A stretch of DNA of 64,000 nucleotides. It comes from Burkholderia cenocepacia (GTDB taxonomy: Bacteria; Pseudomonadota; Gammaproteobacteria; Burkholderiales; Burkholderiaceae). Positions 1 to 9,154 of the stretch are shown one piece after another. The translations under genes and the position numbers were made by a program. Position 1 is the stretch's first letter. Each line of letters starts with the position of its first letter. A model generated the notes under the pieces. The model was not told the DNA's origin. It made no database searches and saw nothing but the letters and a program-made list of their open reading frames with translations. The stretch lies in contig NZ_CP060040.1 in NCBI RefSeq assembly GCF_014211915.1, positions 1,860,001 to 1,924,000 on the forward strand, in the 5' to 3' direction.

Positions 1-742
1 CCGGGCCGTTCGGCTCGCCGGTCGGCGCATTGCGGCCGGTGCCGACGTTCACGTCGACGAGCTTGGGCGGCGTCGTGATGCCGAGCCCGCGGAAATACTG
101 CTGGATGTCGGCCGCGCGATAGCCGCCGCCGAGCTCGATGATCGCGATGCATTGCCCGGCGCCGTCGCCGGCCGGAAAGTCGTACAGCGACGCGAGCTGG
201 ATCGGCGTGAACGTGACGGCCGCCGCGCCGCGCGCCGGCTTGAACGGCGGACGGAAGCGGAAGTGCGGCCGCGCCTGCGGGCGGCTGTCGAGGCCGAGCA
301 CGGCCGTGACCGCATCGCCGAGATCGTCGGGCAGCGCGATCGGGCCCGAGCGGCCGCGATACTGGCCGATCGACCGATGCTCGAAACGCTCGAGCTTCAC
401 GCTGAACGCGGCTTCGAACTGCGCGATCGTGCCGGACAACACGACGACGCTCTCGACCGGATCGACGCGATCGACCGTCAGCTGATGACGGTGCGCGAAG
501 TCCTCGGTCTTGCGAATGTCGTCGGGATTGGCGGAGAAACGCTGCGCGAATGCGTCGCGCGACACCGGTTTTGCACGGGCGTCGCCGGTGGCGAGCTGGT
601 GAACCAATGCGTCGAGTTGCCCTTCTTCCTGCCGCCGCAACATGATCGTGACGTGGATGCGTTCTGCCGGATCGCACTGGCCGAGACACTTGGACTCGGG
701 GACGATGCGGGGTTCACGGTCGGCTTGAAGATGCCTTGCCAT
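1..742 (-). CDS. Sedolisin (S53) family peptidase with pro-kumamolisin domain, 3' end outside window
   Basis: Secreted acid serine-carboxyl peptidase precursor. Reading leftward from ATG at 742 there is an uninterrupted frame of about 247 codons to the window edge, so only the N-terminal part is visible. Residues about 25-145 resemble the pro-kumamolisin activation domain (CDPAERIHVTIMLRRQ, then a stretch ending SVKLERFEHRSIGQYRG). The start of the S53 catalytic domain follows (PIQLASLYDFPAGDGAGQCI, then ELGGGY). The catalytic Glu/Asp/Ser residues lie beyond the window. A good Shine-Dalgarno (AAGGAGGG) precedes the start. There is no obvious signal peptide; export of such proenzymes often lacks a classical one, so localisation is uncertain. 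Family assignment is firm; substrate unknown. Confidence 0.85.
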   Translation of the reverse strand, partial: MARHLQADREPRIVPESKCLGQCDPAERIHVTIMLRRQEEGQLDALVHQLATGDARAKPVSRDAFAQRFSANPDDIRKTEDFAHRHQLTVDRVDPVESVVVLSGTIAQFEAAFSVKLERFEHRSIGQYRGRSGPIALPDDLGDAVTAVLGLDSRPQARPHFRFRPPFKPARGAAAVTFTPIQLASLYDFPAGDGAGQCIAIIELGGGYRAADIQQYFRGLGITTPPKLVDVNVGTGRNAPTGEPNGP

Positions 743-1017
743 GTTCAGACCCTCCTTGGTACCGCGTTGCACGGAACAGCCAGGAAATCGGACATAGCCC
801 GCGGAAGACGGTTCCGTTCGGTCAGTCGATTCGCGACGGCGCGCTTGCGACGCGCGAAGTAACAGGAAGTTTAGAACAGTCAGACGATTTGCGCGCACGC
901 CCTTCCGCGGCAACGCGCACGCGGGAAGGCCGGCATCGCGCGCGGCCCGTATCGATTCGAGCATGGGCCTGCCTGCGCGGCCGATCGATCCGCGCGGCGG
1001 CCATGTCGGCGCAACCC

Positions 1018-1638
1018 TCAATCCATCGACAGCCGCAGCGCGAAACCGATCAACGCCGCGGAAAAGGTCCAGCGCTGCACCGTCTGTGCGAGCGGATGCG
1101 CGCGCATCCACGCCGCGATGCGCGACGCGCCGAACACGCACGCGAGGTCGAAGCACACGCCGGCCGCCACCAGCAGCGCGCCGAGCTCGAACATCTGCCA
1201 GACGACCGGCCCGACCTCGGGCCGCACGAACTGCGGCAGCAGCACCGAACAGAACAGCAGCGCCTTCGGGTTCAGCAGGTTGGTCAGCAGCCCCTTTACG
1301 AACGACTGGCGCAACTCGCCCGCCGCCGCGTCGCCGTCGCCGAGCGCGAACACCGGCGAGCGGAACACCTGGATCGCGACATACGCGAGATAGAGCGCGC
1401 CGCCATAGCGGATCACCTCGTAGAGCCACGGCGCGCTGCGGATCAACGCCGCGACGCCGCACGCCGACAGCGTCACGTGCGCGGTGCGCGCGAGCGACAG
1501 GCCGGCCGCCGCCGCCATCCCCGGCCGCACGCCGCGGCCGATGCTGGTCTGCAGCACGAGCGCCATGTCGGGCCCCGGTACCGCATAAATGGCCGCCAGC
1601 GCGGCGAGATAAATCAACAGCAAATGCGTGGAAATCAT
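1018..1638 (-). CDS. LysE/RhtB family amino-acid exporter
   Basis: Inner-membrane exporter of 206 aa, the usual size for the LysE/RhtB family. The N-terminus carries the family signature: a first membrane helix, then AIYAVPGPDMALVLQ, and about six hydrophobic segments follow. The NLLNPKALLF motif typical of the family is present near the middle. It is divergently paired with an Lrp/AsnC regulator starting 134 bases away, the classic arrangement in which the regulator senses an amino acid and controls its exporter. The exported substrate cannot be read from the sequence. A second, similar exporter/regulator pair lies at 52282-53541. Confidence 0.9.
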   Translation of the reverse strand: MISTHLLLIYLAALAAIYAVPGPDMALVLQTSIGRGVRPGMAAAAGLSLARTAHVTLSACGVAALIRSAPWLYEVIRYGGALYLAYVAIQVFRSPVFALGDGDAAAGELRQSFVKGLLTNLLNPKALLFCSVLLPQFVRPEVGPVVWQMFELGALLVAAGVCFDLACVFGASRIAAWMRAHPLAQTVQRWTFSAALIGFALRLSMD

Positions 1639-1772
1639 GGTCTGCCCCCGTCCTTCATTGACGATATGTTGCCGCTGAAGGTGGAGGGATTACTGGCCAT
1701 CTTTGGCGCGGAATTGGCAACTCATAGGGGAATCCGCCACAATTATGAAATCACGACAAGGATTCCGCCAAC

Positions 1773-2237
1773 ATGATCGACCTCGACAAAACCGACCGCG
1801 CGATCCTCGCTGCGGTGCAGCGCGACGGCCGCCTGCCGATCGCGCGGCTCGCCGAATCCGTCGGCTTGTCCGAAACGCCTTGCGCACGGCGCCTGAAACG
1901 CCTCGAAAACGACGGCTACATCGAGCGCTACCGCGCGCAACTGTCGCGCCAGGCGCTCGGCTTCGGCGTGGTCGCGTTCGTGCTCGTGCGGTTCGCGACG
2001 CACGACCGCAAGGTCGCCGACCGGTTCGAGCGGGAAGTGCTCGGCATCGAGCGGATTCTGGCGTGTCACAACGTCGCGGGCACGGCCGACTACCTGCTGC
2101 AGGTGGTCGCGCGCGATCTCGACGACTACGGCACGTTCCTGCGCGATTCGCTGCGGATGCTGCCGGGCGTGACGTCGATCGAATCGGCGCTGTCGCTGCG
2201 CGAGGTGAAGCACGACGCCGGGCTGCCGGTGCCGTGA
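1773..2237 (+). CDS. Lrp/AsnC family transcriptional regulator
   Basis: DNA-binding regulator of 154 aa, full length for the family. Residues about 4-60 form the AsnC-type winged helix-turn-helix (LDKTDRAILAAVQRDGRLPI, then LSETPCARRLKRLE). The remainder is the RAM ligand-binding and oligomerisation domain, including HNVAGTADYLLQVVARDLDDY. It is divergent from the LysE-type exporter at 1018-1638, so the likely role is amino-acid-responsive control of that exporter and of itself. The effector amino acid is unknown. Confidence 0.92.
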   Translation: MIDLDKTDRAILAAVQRDGRLPIARLAESVGLSETPCARRLKRLENDGYIERYRAQLSRQALGFGVVAFVLVRFATHDRKVADRFEREVLGIERILACHNVAGTADYLLQVVARDLDDYGTFLRDSLRMLPGVTSIESALSLREVKHDAGLPVP

Positions 2238-2300
2238 CGCGCACCGGGCCGGCAAGCCGCCCGGGCGCAACGCCCGTTCACCTTGTCGGCCGCGCCGGCG

Positions 2301-3218
2301 TCACACCACGTCGGGCGACTGATGCGCGCGTTCGAGATCCTCGAGAAACGCTTCGACGACCGGATCGCCGCGCCCGTCGCGCGCCACGACCATGTGGAAC
2401 GTGACCTCGTAGTGCAGTCGATCCGGATTGAGCGGCGCGAGCAGCCCCTGCGCGACATACGGCGCCGCGAAGTGCTGCGGCAGGTAGCCGAGATGATGGC
2501 CGGACAGGATCAGCAGCGCGACGGCCTCCATGTTGTCGGCGGTCGCGGTCACGCGATCGGGCGTCGTCGACATCTGCGCCTCCGGCAGCGGATACGAGCG
2601 CCAGGCCCACTCGAAGCCGGCGACGTCGGCCGGCGTCAGCGTGCCGGCGCCGTCGAACAGCGGATGGCCGCGGCCGCAGTACGCGATCTGCCGCTCGATG
2701 AACAGCGGCGTGTAGTGCAGCGTCGGCACGCGATGCCAGAAGTAGCCGACCGCGATCTGGATCTCGTTGCTCAGCAGCTTTTCCTCGAGATCGCCGGGCG
2801 CGCGCACCGAAATCGAGAAGCGCACGGCCTCGTCGCGGGTGCGGAACGCGGCGATCGCCTCGGCGATCCGCGCATTCTGGCTCACCGGCGTATGGCCGAT
2901 CAGGCCGATGTTCAGCGTGCCGACCAGTTGGCGGTCCATGTGCCGCGCGGCCATCCCGAATTCGTCGAGCGCCGTCAGCAGCTTGCGGCTCATCGCATGG
3001 AACCGCTCGCCCTTCGGCGTGAGCCGGAAGCCGCTGCGGCCGCGCTCGCAAAGCCGGTAGCCGAGCCGCGTCTCGAGCGACGACAGTTGCGCGCTGATGG
3101 TCGACTGGCCGACGTTCAGCACCGCCTGCGCGGCCGACACGCCGCCCGCGTCCGTGACCGCGAGAAACACGCGAATCAACCGCAGATCGAGGGTCGACAG
3201 ATTCCCCAGCACGTTCAT
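2301..3218 (-). CDS. LysR family transcriptional regulator of the adjacent ureohydrolase
   Basis: LysR-type regulator of 305 aa. The N-terminal winged helix-turn-helix (residues about 10-70, LDLRLIRVFLAVTDAGGVSA then VGQSTISAQLSSLETRLGYR) is followed by a substrate-binding co-inducer domain. It is divergent from an agmatinase/guanidinobutyrase gene with 133 bases between the starts. A perfect inverted repeat lies 11 bases upstream of its own start (3229-3248), which suggests autoregulation and co-control of the hydrolase. In Pseudomonas, LysR regulators beside guanidinobutyrase or guanidinopropionase genes respond to the hydrolase substrate; the same is inferred here. Confidence 0.88.
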   Translation of the reverse strand: MNVLGNLSTLDLRLIRVFLAVTDAGGVSAAQAVLNVGQSTISAQLSSLETRLGYRLCERGRSGFRLTPKGERFHAMSRKLLTALDEFGMAARHMDRQLVGTLNIGLIGHTPVSQNARIAEAIAAFRTRDEAVRFSISVRAPGDLEEKLLSNEIQIAVGYFWHRVPTLHYTPLFIERQIAYCGRGHPLFDGAGTLTPADVAGFEWAWRSYPLPEAQMSTTPDRVTATADNMEAVALLILSGHHLGYLPQHFAAPYVAQGLLAPLNPDRLHYEVTFHMVVARDGRGDPVVEAFLEDLERAHQSPDVV

Positions 3219-3228
3219 CCCCTTCCAT

Positions 3229-3248
3229 ACATCGATGAAGATCGATGT
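3229..3248. promoter_or_regulatory. Perfect inverted repeat, candidate LysR operator
   Basis: ACATCGAT-GAAG-ATCGATGT is an exact 8-base inverted repeat with a 4-base spacer. It lies in the divergent promoter region between the LysR gene (start 3218) and the ureohydrolase (start 3352). A second, looser copy of the half-site (CGTCGATAT) follows at about 3252. The position close to the regulator start fits an autoregulatory site. Binding is inferred, not shown. Confidence 0.5.
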
Positions 3249-3351
3249 TTACGTCGATATCTTCGCATTCTTCTTTCCCGGCGGAGCGCGTAAAACTGTG
3301 CGCCAGGCCGCGTCGCATGATACGGCACCCCACATCGGAAGAGACGACTCC

Positions 3352-4308
3352 ATGAACGACCACACCCACTTTCAGCCGCTCGGCGGCAATGAAATGCCGC
3401 GCTGCGGCGGCATCGCGACGATGATGCGCCTGCCGCACGTGTCGAGCGCCGAAGGCCTCGACGCCTGTTTCGTCGGCGTGCCGTTCGATCTCGGCACCTC
3501 CAACCGCACCGGCGCGCGCTTCGGCCCGCGCCAGATCCGCACCGAATCCGTGCTGCTGCGCCCGTACAACATGGCCACGCGCGCAGCACCCTTCGATTCG
3601 CTGCAGATCGCCGACATCGGCGACGTCGCGATCAATCCGTACAACCTGCACGATTCGATCGCCCGCATCGAGGCCGCGTACGACGCGATTCTCGAGCACG
3701 ACTGCAAGCCGATCACGCTCGGCGGCGACCATACGATCGCGCTGCCGATCCTGCGCGCGATCCACCGCAAGCACGGCAAGGTTGCATTGATCCACGTCGA
3801 TGCACACGCCGACGTGAACGACACGATGATGGGCGAAAAGATCGCGCACGGCACACCGTTCCGCCGCGCGGTCGAGGAAGGGCTGCTGCACGGCGACAAG
3901 GTCACGCAGATCGGCCTGCGCGGCACCGGCTACGCGGCCGAGGATTTCGACTGGTGCCGCGAGCAGGGTTTCCGCGTGGTCCAGGCCGAGGAATGCTGGA
4001 ACACGTCGCTCGCGCCGCTGATGGAAGAAGTGCGCGCGCGCATCGGCGACACGCCCGTCTACATCACGTTCGACATCGACGGCATCGATCCGGCCTACGC
4101 GCCGGGCACCGGCACGCCGGAAATCGCGGGCCTCACGGTGCCGCAGGCGCTCGAGCTCATCCGCGGCGCGAAGGGGCTGAACATCGTCGGCTGCGATCTC
4201 GTCGAAGTCGCGCCGCCGTACGACCCGTTCGGCACCACGGCGCTCCTCGGCGCGAACCTCGCGTACGAGCTGCTGTGCGTGCTGCCAGGCGTCGCGTACC
4301 GCGACTGA
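3352..4308 (+). CDS. Agmatinase/guanidinobutyrase-type ureohydrolase
   Basis: Mn-dependent ureohydrolase of 318 aa that would split a guanidino compound into an amine or amino acid plus urea. The binuclear manganese ligands are all visible: H127 in GGDHTIALP, D150, H152 and D154 in HVDAHADVND, and D241 and D243 in FDIDGIDPAY. Length and motifs fit the agmatinase (SpeB)/guanidinobutyrase (GbuA) branch. The divergent LysR regulator and the downstream carrier suggest an inducible catabolic role, which favours guanidinobutyrase over biosynthetic agmatinase, but sequence alone does not settle the substrate. The start is the ATG at 3352, since upstream in-frame sequence runs back through the promoter. 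Confidence 0.88.
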   Translation: MNDHTHFQPLGGNEMPRCGGIATMMRLPHVSSAEGLDACFVGVPFDLGTSNRTGARFGPRQIRTESVLLRPYNMATRAAPFDSLQIADIGDVAINPYNLHDSIARIEAAYDAILEHDCKPITLGGDHTIALPILRAIHRKHGKVALIHVDAHADVNDTMMGEKIAHGTPFRRAVEEGLLHGDKVTQIGLRGTGYAAEDFDWCREQGFRVVQAEECWNTSLAPLMEEVRARIGDTPVYITFDIDGIDPAYAPGTGTPEIAGLTVPQALELIRGAKGLNIVGCDLVEVAPPYDPFGTTALLGANLAYELLCVLPGVAYRD

Positions 4309-4363
4309 TCGCGGCGCCGCCACTATTCCAAAATCAGAGGATTCCAGAGGAGCACACATCGAG

Positions 4364-5689
4364 ATGGGGACTTCCGTCAAGCAGCCGAGGCGGGCGGCGC
4401 TCGCTTCGTTCGTCGGCACCACGATCGAGTGGTACGACTTCTATAGTTATGCGACCGCCGCCGCCATCGTATTCGGGCCGCTGTTCTTTCCCGGCGAAAA
4501 CCGCTTCATCAGCCTGCTCGCATCGTTCGGCTCGTTCGCGGTCGGCTTCTTCGCGCGGCCGCTCGGCGGCGTGATGTTCGGCTATCTCGGCGACCGCTTC
4601 GGCCGCAAGCGGTCGCTGCTCGCGACGCTGATGCTGATGGCCGTGTCGACGGTCGCGATCGGCCTGCTGCCCACCCATGCCCAAGCCGGCGTGATCGCAC
4701 CGATCCTGCTGGTGCTGATGCGCGTGCTGCAAGGCATCGCGGTGGGCGGCGAATGGGGCGGCGCGGTGCTGCTGGCCGGCGAGCACGCGCCCGAAGGCAA
4801 GCGCACCTTCTTCGCGTCGTTCGCGCAGCTCGGCAGCGCGAGCGGCCTGATCCTGTCGATGCTCGCGTTCGGCGCGATCAGCACGCTGTCGAAGGACGAC
4901 ATGATGAACTGGGGCTGGCGCGTGCCGTTCCTCGCGAGCTCGGTGCTGCTGATCGTCGGCTTCGTGATCCGCGCGAGCGTGTCGGAGTCGCCCGAGTTCG
5001 AGGAAGTCAGGAAGAGCGGCAACATCGCGCAGAAACCGCTGCGCGAAGCGCTCAAGGTCTGGCCGCTGCTGCTGCTCGCGATCGGCGCGAACGTGTACGG
5101 TATCGCCGGCGTGTATTTCAGCAACATCTTCATGATCAGTTATGCGACGCAGTTCCTGTCGCTCGACCGGTCGATGGTGCTGCATTGCATGACGATCGTC
5201 GCAGTGCTGCAGTTCGTCGTGCAGCTCGCGGCCGCGTTCCTCGCGCAGCGCTTCGGCACCACGCGCGTGCTGCTGATCACCGGCGCGTGGGCGATGATCG
5301 TCCCGTTCGTGATGCTGCCGCTCGTACACCTGGGCACGCCGGTGTCGATCACGGTCGGCGTCGGCCTCGCGACGCTCGCGGAATCGGGCTACTACTCGGT
5401 CGTCGCGGGCTTCGTCAGCGGCATCTTCGTCGCGCGGATTCGCTATACCGCAATCTCGATCGCGTACCAGGTGTGCGGCGCGCTCGCCGGCGGCCTCACG
5501 CCGCTGGTCGCGACCATCATCGCGCAGAACACCGCGCCGCAATGGTGGCCGCTCGCGATCCAGTACGCGAGTGCCGCCGTGCTGTCGTCGCTGTGCGTGT
5601 GGTTGATCTCGCGCCGCGTCAGCATCGACGATGCGGGCGCGACCGGCAAGACGGACGACGCGCTGCCGCGCGGCGCGCGCACCGCGTAG
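4364..5689 (+). CDS. MFS transporter, metabolite:H+ symporter (MHS) family
   Basis: Inner-membrane carrier of 441 aa with about 12 hydrophobic segments. The start shows the MHS hallmark (ASFVGTTIEWYDFYSYATAA), followed by the cytoplasmic loop motif GYLGDRFGRKRSLL. A GAGGAG Shine-Dalgarno lies 11 bases before the ATG. It begins 55 bases after the ureohydrolase stop on the same strand and is followed by a strong terminator, so the two form an operon. It probably imports the guanidino substrate; this is inference from context. Confidence 0.88.
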   Translation: MGTSVKQPRRAALASFVGTTIEWYDFYSYATAAAIVFGPLFFPGENRFISLLASFGSFAVGFFARPLGGVMFGYLGDRFGRKRSLLATLMLMAVSTVAIGLLPTHAQAGVIAPILLVLMRVLQGIAVGGEWGGAVLLAGEHAPEGKRTFFASFAQLGSASGLILSMLAFGAISTLSKDDMMNWGWRVPFLASSVLLIVGFVIRASVSESPEFEEVRKSGNIAQKPLREALKVWPLLLLAIGANVYGIAGVYFSNIFMISYATQFLSLDRSMVLHCMTIVAVLQFVVQLAAAFLAQRFGTTRVLLITGAWAMIVPFVMLPLVHLGTPVSITVGVGLATLAESGYYSVVAGFVSGIFVARIRYTAISIAYQVCGALAGGLTPLVATIIAQNTAPQWWPLAIQYASAAVLSSLCVWLISRRVSIDDAGATGKTDDALPRGARTA

Positions 5690-5717
5690 CGCCTGTCGCC
5701 AACGCATGCATGACGAA

Positions 5718-5748
5718 AAACGACCCGCTTTCGCGGGTCGTTTCTTTT
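5718..5748. terminator. Bidirectional rho-independent terminator
   Basis: An 11-base stem, AAACGACCCGC paired with GCGGGTCGTTT around a TTTC loop, has a T-rich tail on the plus strand and an A-run on the left that becomes a T-run on the minus strand. It lies between the convergent ends of the MFS gene (5689) and metE (5803) and can stop both. Confidence 0.88.
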
Positions 5749-5802
5749 CGTCCTGTCATCGATCGTCGACCGCGACGGTACCGCACGGTGCCTGTCGCGT
5801 AG

Positions 5803-8097
5803 TTACTGCACCTGATTGCGCAGCGTCTTCGCGGCGGCAACCATGTTAGTCAGCGCCGGAATCACTTCCGCCCACTGGCGCGTCTTCAAGCCGCAATCCG
5901 GGTTCACCCACAGACGTTCCGCCGGAATCCGCTCGGCCGCCTTCCTCATCAGCCCGACGATGTGATCCTGCGTCGGGATGTTCGGCGAATGGATGTCGTA
6001 CACGCCCGGCCCGATTTCGTTCGGATACTTGAAGGTGTCGAACGCATCGAGCAGCTCCATGTCCGAGCGAGACGTCTCGATCGTGATCACATCGGCATCC
6101 ATGTCGGCGATCGACGCGATGATGTCGTTGAATTCCGAATAGCACATGTGCGTGTGGATCTGCGTGTCGTCCTGCACGCCGTTCGCGGTGATGCGGAACG
6201 ACTCCACCGCCCATTTCAGGTATTCGTTCCACTGCGCGCGACGCAATGGCAGCCCTTCGCGCAGCGCCGCTTCGTCGATCTGGATCACGCGCACGCCGGC
6301 CCTCTCGAGATCGAGCACTTCCTCGCGGATCGCCAGCGCAAGCTGGTAGCACGACACCGCGCGCGGCTGGTCGTCTCGCACGAACGACCAGTTCAGGATC
6401 GTCACGGGGCCGGTCAGCATGCCCTTCATCGGCTTGCGCGTCAGCGACTGCGCATAGGCGATCCACTCGACCGTCATCGCCTTGGGGCGGCTGATGTCGC
6501 CGAACAGGATCGGCGGCTTCACGCAGCGCGAACCGTACGACTGCACCCAGCCGAACTGGCTGAATGCGTAGCCGTCGAGCTGCTCGCCGAAGTATTCGAC
6601 CATGTCGTTGCGCTCGGCTTCGCCATGCACGAGCACGTCGAGTTCGAGCGATTCCTGTTCGCGCACGCTGCGTTCGATCTCGGCCTGCATCGCCGTGCGA
6701 TAGCCGGCTTCGTCCAGCGCGCCGGCCTTGAACCGGCTGCGCGCCTGGCGGATTTCGGCGGTCTGCGGGAACGAGCCGATCGTCGTCGTCGGGAACGCTG
6801 GCAGGTTCAGGCGCGCCGACTGCTTCGACGCACGCTGCGCATAGGGGCTCGCGCGGTTGCCGAGCTGCGCGTCGATGCGCGCGATCGCGGCCTTCACCAC
6901 CGGATTGTTCACGCGCGGCGAGCGGCGGCGCGAATCGATCGCGGCGGCATTCGCGGCGAGCGCGTCGGCTACCTTGTCGCGGCCTTCGTTCAGTGCGGTC
7001 GCGAGCACCTTCAGTTCGTCGAGTTTCTGCAGCGCGAATGCGAGCCACGAGCGGATTTCCGCGTCGAGCTTCTCCTCGCTCGCGAGGTCGACCGGCACGT
7101 GCAGCAGCGAGCACGACGGCGCGAGCCACAGGCGATCGCCCAGTTGCTTCGCGAGCGGTTCGAGCCAGTCGAGCGCCGCGTTCAGGTCCGTCTTCCAGAT
7201 GTTGCGGCCGTTGATCGCGCCGACCGACAGCACGCGTTCGGCCGGCAGCTCACGCACCAGTGCGTCGACTTCGTCGCGGGCGTTGATCGCGTCGATATGC
7301 AGGCCGTCGACCGGCAGCGACGCCGCGAGCGTCAGATTGTCCTGAAGCTGGCCGAAGTACGTGGCAAGCAGCAGCTTGATGCGGCGCGTTTCGAGCGCCG
7401 CATACGCGATGCGGAATGCCTGACGCCATTCGGCATCGAGTTCGGTCACGAGAATCGGCTCGTCGATCTGCACCCATTCGACGCCCTGCGCGGTCAGCGT
7501 GTCGAGCAGCGCGCCGTACACCGGCAGCAGCTTCGGCAGCAGCGCGAGGCGATCCGAATCGTCCTTCGCCTTGCCGAGCCACAGATACGTGACCGGGCCG
7601 AGAATCACCGGTTTCGCATTCACACCCTGCGCGTTCGCTTCGGCCAGTTGCAGCAGCAGGCGCGACGGATCGAGCGAGAAGTTCGTGTCCGCATGGAACT
7701 CCGGCACGATGTAGTGATAGTTCGTGTCGAACCACTTCGTCATTTCGCCGGCCGCGACGCCGCCGCAGCACGCGGCGTGCTCCTCGGCCGACTGCGCGGA
7801 CCGGCCGCGCGCGACGCGGAAATAATTGTCGAGCGCATCGCCGTGGAAATCCTGCACGCGCTTCGGCAGGTTGCCGAGCGTGAAGCTCATGTCGAGCACC
7901 TGGTCATAGAACGCGAAGTCGCCGATCGGCGCGAGATCGAGATCGCGCTGGTCGTGCCAGTGGCGCCGGCGCAGCGCGGCGCCGAGCGCCTTCAGTTCGT
8001 CGCGCGACGATTCGCCCTTCCAGTAGCGTTCGAGACCGAACTTGAGTTCGCGCTTCGCGCCGATGCGCGGAAAACCGAGGTTGTGTGTCGTGACCAT
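5803..8097 (-). CDS. metE: Cobalamin-independent methionine synthase
   Basis: 5-methyltetrahydropteroyltriglutamate-homocysteine methyltransferase of 764 aa, the normal length of MetE. It makes methionine in the cytoplasm without vitamin B12. The N-terminus is diagnostic ([20 protein letters not shown]). The C-terminal catalytic half contains [17 protein letters not shown], the Zn-ligand region [11 protein letters not shown] (His and Cys), and the final zinc Cys in [11 protein letters not shown]. It is divergent from metR with a palindromic region between. The nearby B12-riboswitch-controlled cobalt uptake genes make a B12-linked neighbourhood. Confidence 0.97.
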   Translation of the reverse strand: MVTTHNLGFPRIGAKRELKFGLERYWKGESSRDELKALGAALRRRHWHDQRDLDLAPIGDFAFYDQVLDMSFTLGNLPKRVQDFHGDALDNYFRVARGRSAQSAEEHAACCGGVAAGEMTKWFDTNYHYIVPEFHADTNFSLDPSRLLLQLAEANAQGVNAKPVILGPVTYLWLGKAKDDSDRLALLPKLLPVYGALLDTLTAQGVEWVQIDEPILVTELDAEWRQAFRIAYAALETRRIKLLLATYFGQLQDNLTLAASLPVDGLHIDAINARDEVDALVRELPAERVLSVGAINGRNIWKTDLNAALDWLEPLAKQLGDRLWLAPSCSLLHVPVDLASEEKLDAEIRSWLAFALQKLDELKVLATALNEGRDKVADALAANAAAIDSRRRSPRVNNPVVKAAIARIDAQLGNRASPYAQRASKQSARLNLPAFPTTTIGSFPQTAEIRQARSRFKAGALDEAGYRTAMQAEIERSVREQESLELDVLVHGEAERNDMVEYFGEQLDGYAFSQFGWVQSYGSRCVKPPILFGDISRPKAMTVEWIAYAQSLTRKPMKGMLTGPVTILNWSFVRDDQPRAVSCYQLALAIREEVLDLERAGVRVIQIDEAALREGLPLRRAQWNEYLKWAVESFRITANGVQDDTQIHTHMCYSEFNDIIASIADMDADVITIETSRSDMELLDAFDTFKYPNEIGPGVYDIHSPNIPTQDHIVGLMRKAAERIPAERLWVNPDCGLKTRQWAEVIPALTNMVAAAKTLRNQVQ

Positions 8098-8145
8098 GAA
8101 GCTGCCGTTCAGAAGAAAGAGTAGATCCGGCAGCCATCATAGGGA

Positions 8146-8178
8146 TTTCAAACCATGAAATAAAATGGCATTATTTCA
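8146..8178. promoter_or_regulatory. metE-metR intergenic palindromes, candidate MetR operators
   Basis: Two overlapping dyads occupy the 127-base gap. TTTCA-N5-TGAAA lies at 8146-8160, and the perfect 8-base inverted repeat TGAAATAA-N7-TTATTTCA at 8156-8178. TGAA/TTCA half-sites are what MetR recognises in enterobacteria, and the region lies between the divergent metE and metR starts. Assignment is by position and half-site resemblance. Confidence 0.6.
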
Positions 8179-8224
8179 TTCATCCATTAACATTTTTCAT
8201 GCATCCGTGAGATGCGCGCGATCC

Positions 8225-9133
8225 ATGCTGGAACGATTCCATCTCGTCGTCATTCGTGAAGTCGAGCGTCAGGGCTCGCTGACCGCGGCGGCCAATGCGC
8301 TGCACCTCACGCAATCGGCGCTCAGCCACACCGTCCGGAAGATCGAGCAGCAGCTCGGCACGCCGATCTGGGACCGTGAAGGCCGCGGCCTGCGGCTCAC
8401 GCAGGGCGGGCAATATCTGCTGAAGCTGGCGAACCGGCTGCTGCCGCAGTTCGAGCTCGCCGAGGAGCGGATGAAGCAGTACGCGAAGGGCGAGCGCGGC
8501 ACGCTGCGCATCGGGATGGAGTGCCATCCGTGCTACCAGTGGCTGCTGAAGGTCGTGTCGCCGTACCTGTCGCGCTGGCCCGACGTCGACGTGGACGTGA
8601 AGCAGCGCTTCCAGTTCGGCGGCATCGGCGCGCTGTTCGGTTACGACATCGACGTGCTCGTCACACCCGATCCGCTGAACAAGCCGGGGCTGCGCTTCGA
8701 TCCCGTGTTCGACTACGAACAGGTGCTGGTGGTCGCGGATTCACACCGGCTCGCGAACGTCGACCACGTGACGCCCGAGCAACTGACCGACGAGGTCCTG
8801 ATCACGTACCCGGTCGAAACCGACCGGCTCGACATCTACAACCAGTTCCTGACGCCGGCCGGCATCGTGCCGAGGCGGCACAAGTCGATCGAGACGACCG
8901 ACATCATGTTGCAGATGGTCGCGAGTGGGCGCGGCGTGGCAGCACTGCCGCGGTGGCTCGCCGACGAGTATGCGGACCGGATGCCGGTCGTGCCGGTCAA
9001 GCTCGGCAAGAAAGGCATCGCAAAGCAGATCTTTCTCGGCATCCGCGAAGCGGACGCAGCGGTCGACTATCTGGCCGCGTTCGTCGCGCTGGCGCGCGAA
9101 TCGACGTGGAACGCGCCACGCATGCTGCGCTAG
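8225..9133 (+). CDS. metR: LysR family regulator MetR
   Basis: Activator of metE, 302 aa from ATG at 8225. An ATG 60 bases upstream is in frame but would add an atypical N-terminus that runs through the operator region. The N-terminal helix-turn-helix reads LERFHLVVIREVERQGSLTA, followed by LTQSALSHTVRKIEQQLG. A LysR co-inducer domain follows with MetR-like sequence (GMECHPCYQWL). Homocysteine is the known co-inducer of MetR. The divergent position next to metE supports the assignment. Confidence 0.93.
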   Translation: MLERFHLVVIREVERQGSLTAAANALHLTQSALSHTVRKIEQQLGTPIWDREGRGLRLTQGGQYLLKLANRLLPQFELAEERMKQYAKGERGTLRIGMECHPCYQWLLKVVSPYLSRWPDVDVDVKQRFQFGGIGALFGYDIDVLVTPDPLNKPGLRFDPVFDYEQVLVVADSHRLANVDHVTPEQLTDEVLITYPVETDRLDIYNQFLTPAGIVPRRHKSIETTDIMLQMVASGRGVAALPRWLADEYADRMPVVPVKLGKKGIAKQIFLGIREADAAVDYLAAFVALARESTWNAPRMLR

Positions 9134-9154
9134 GCGCGCCCGTTTGCCCCGCGT

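Noticed and set aside
152..862. Long open frame on the plus strand opposite the sedolisin gene
   Set aside because: Arg-rich antisense shadow typical of high-GC DNA. The minus-strand frame encodes recognisable pro-kumamolisin and S53 sequence with a good ribosome-binding site.
2278..4422. Very long minus-strand open frame across the LysR and ureohydrolase genes
   Set aside because: Low-complexity Arg/Ala/Val translation with no domain; it crosses two well-supported genes and their promoter.
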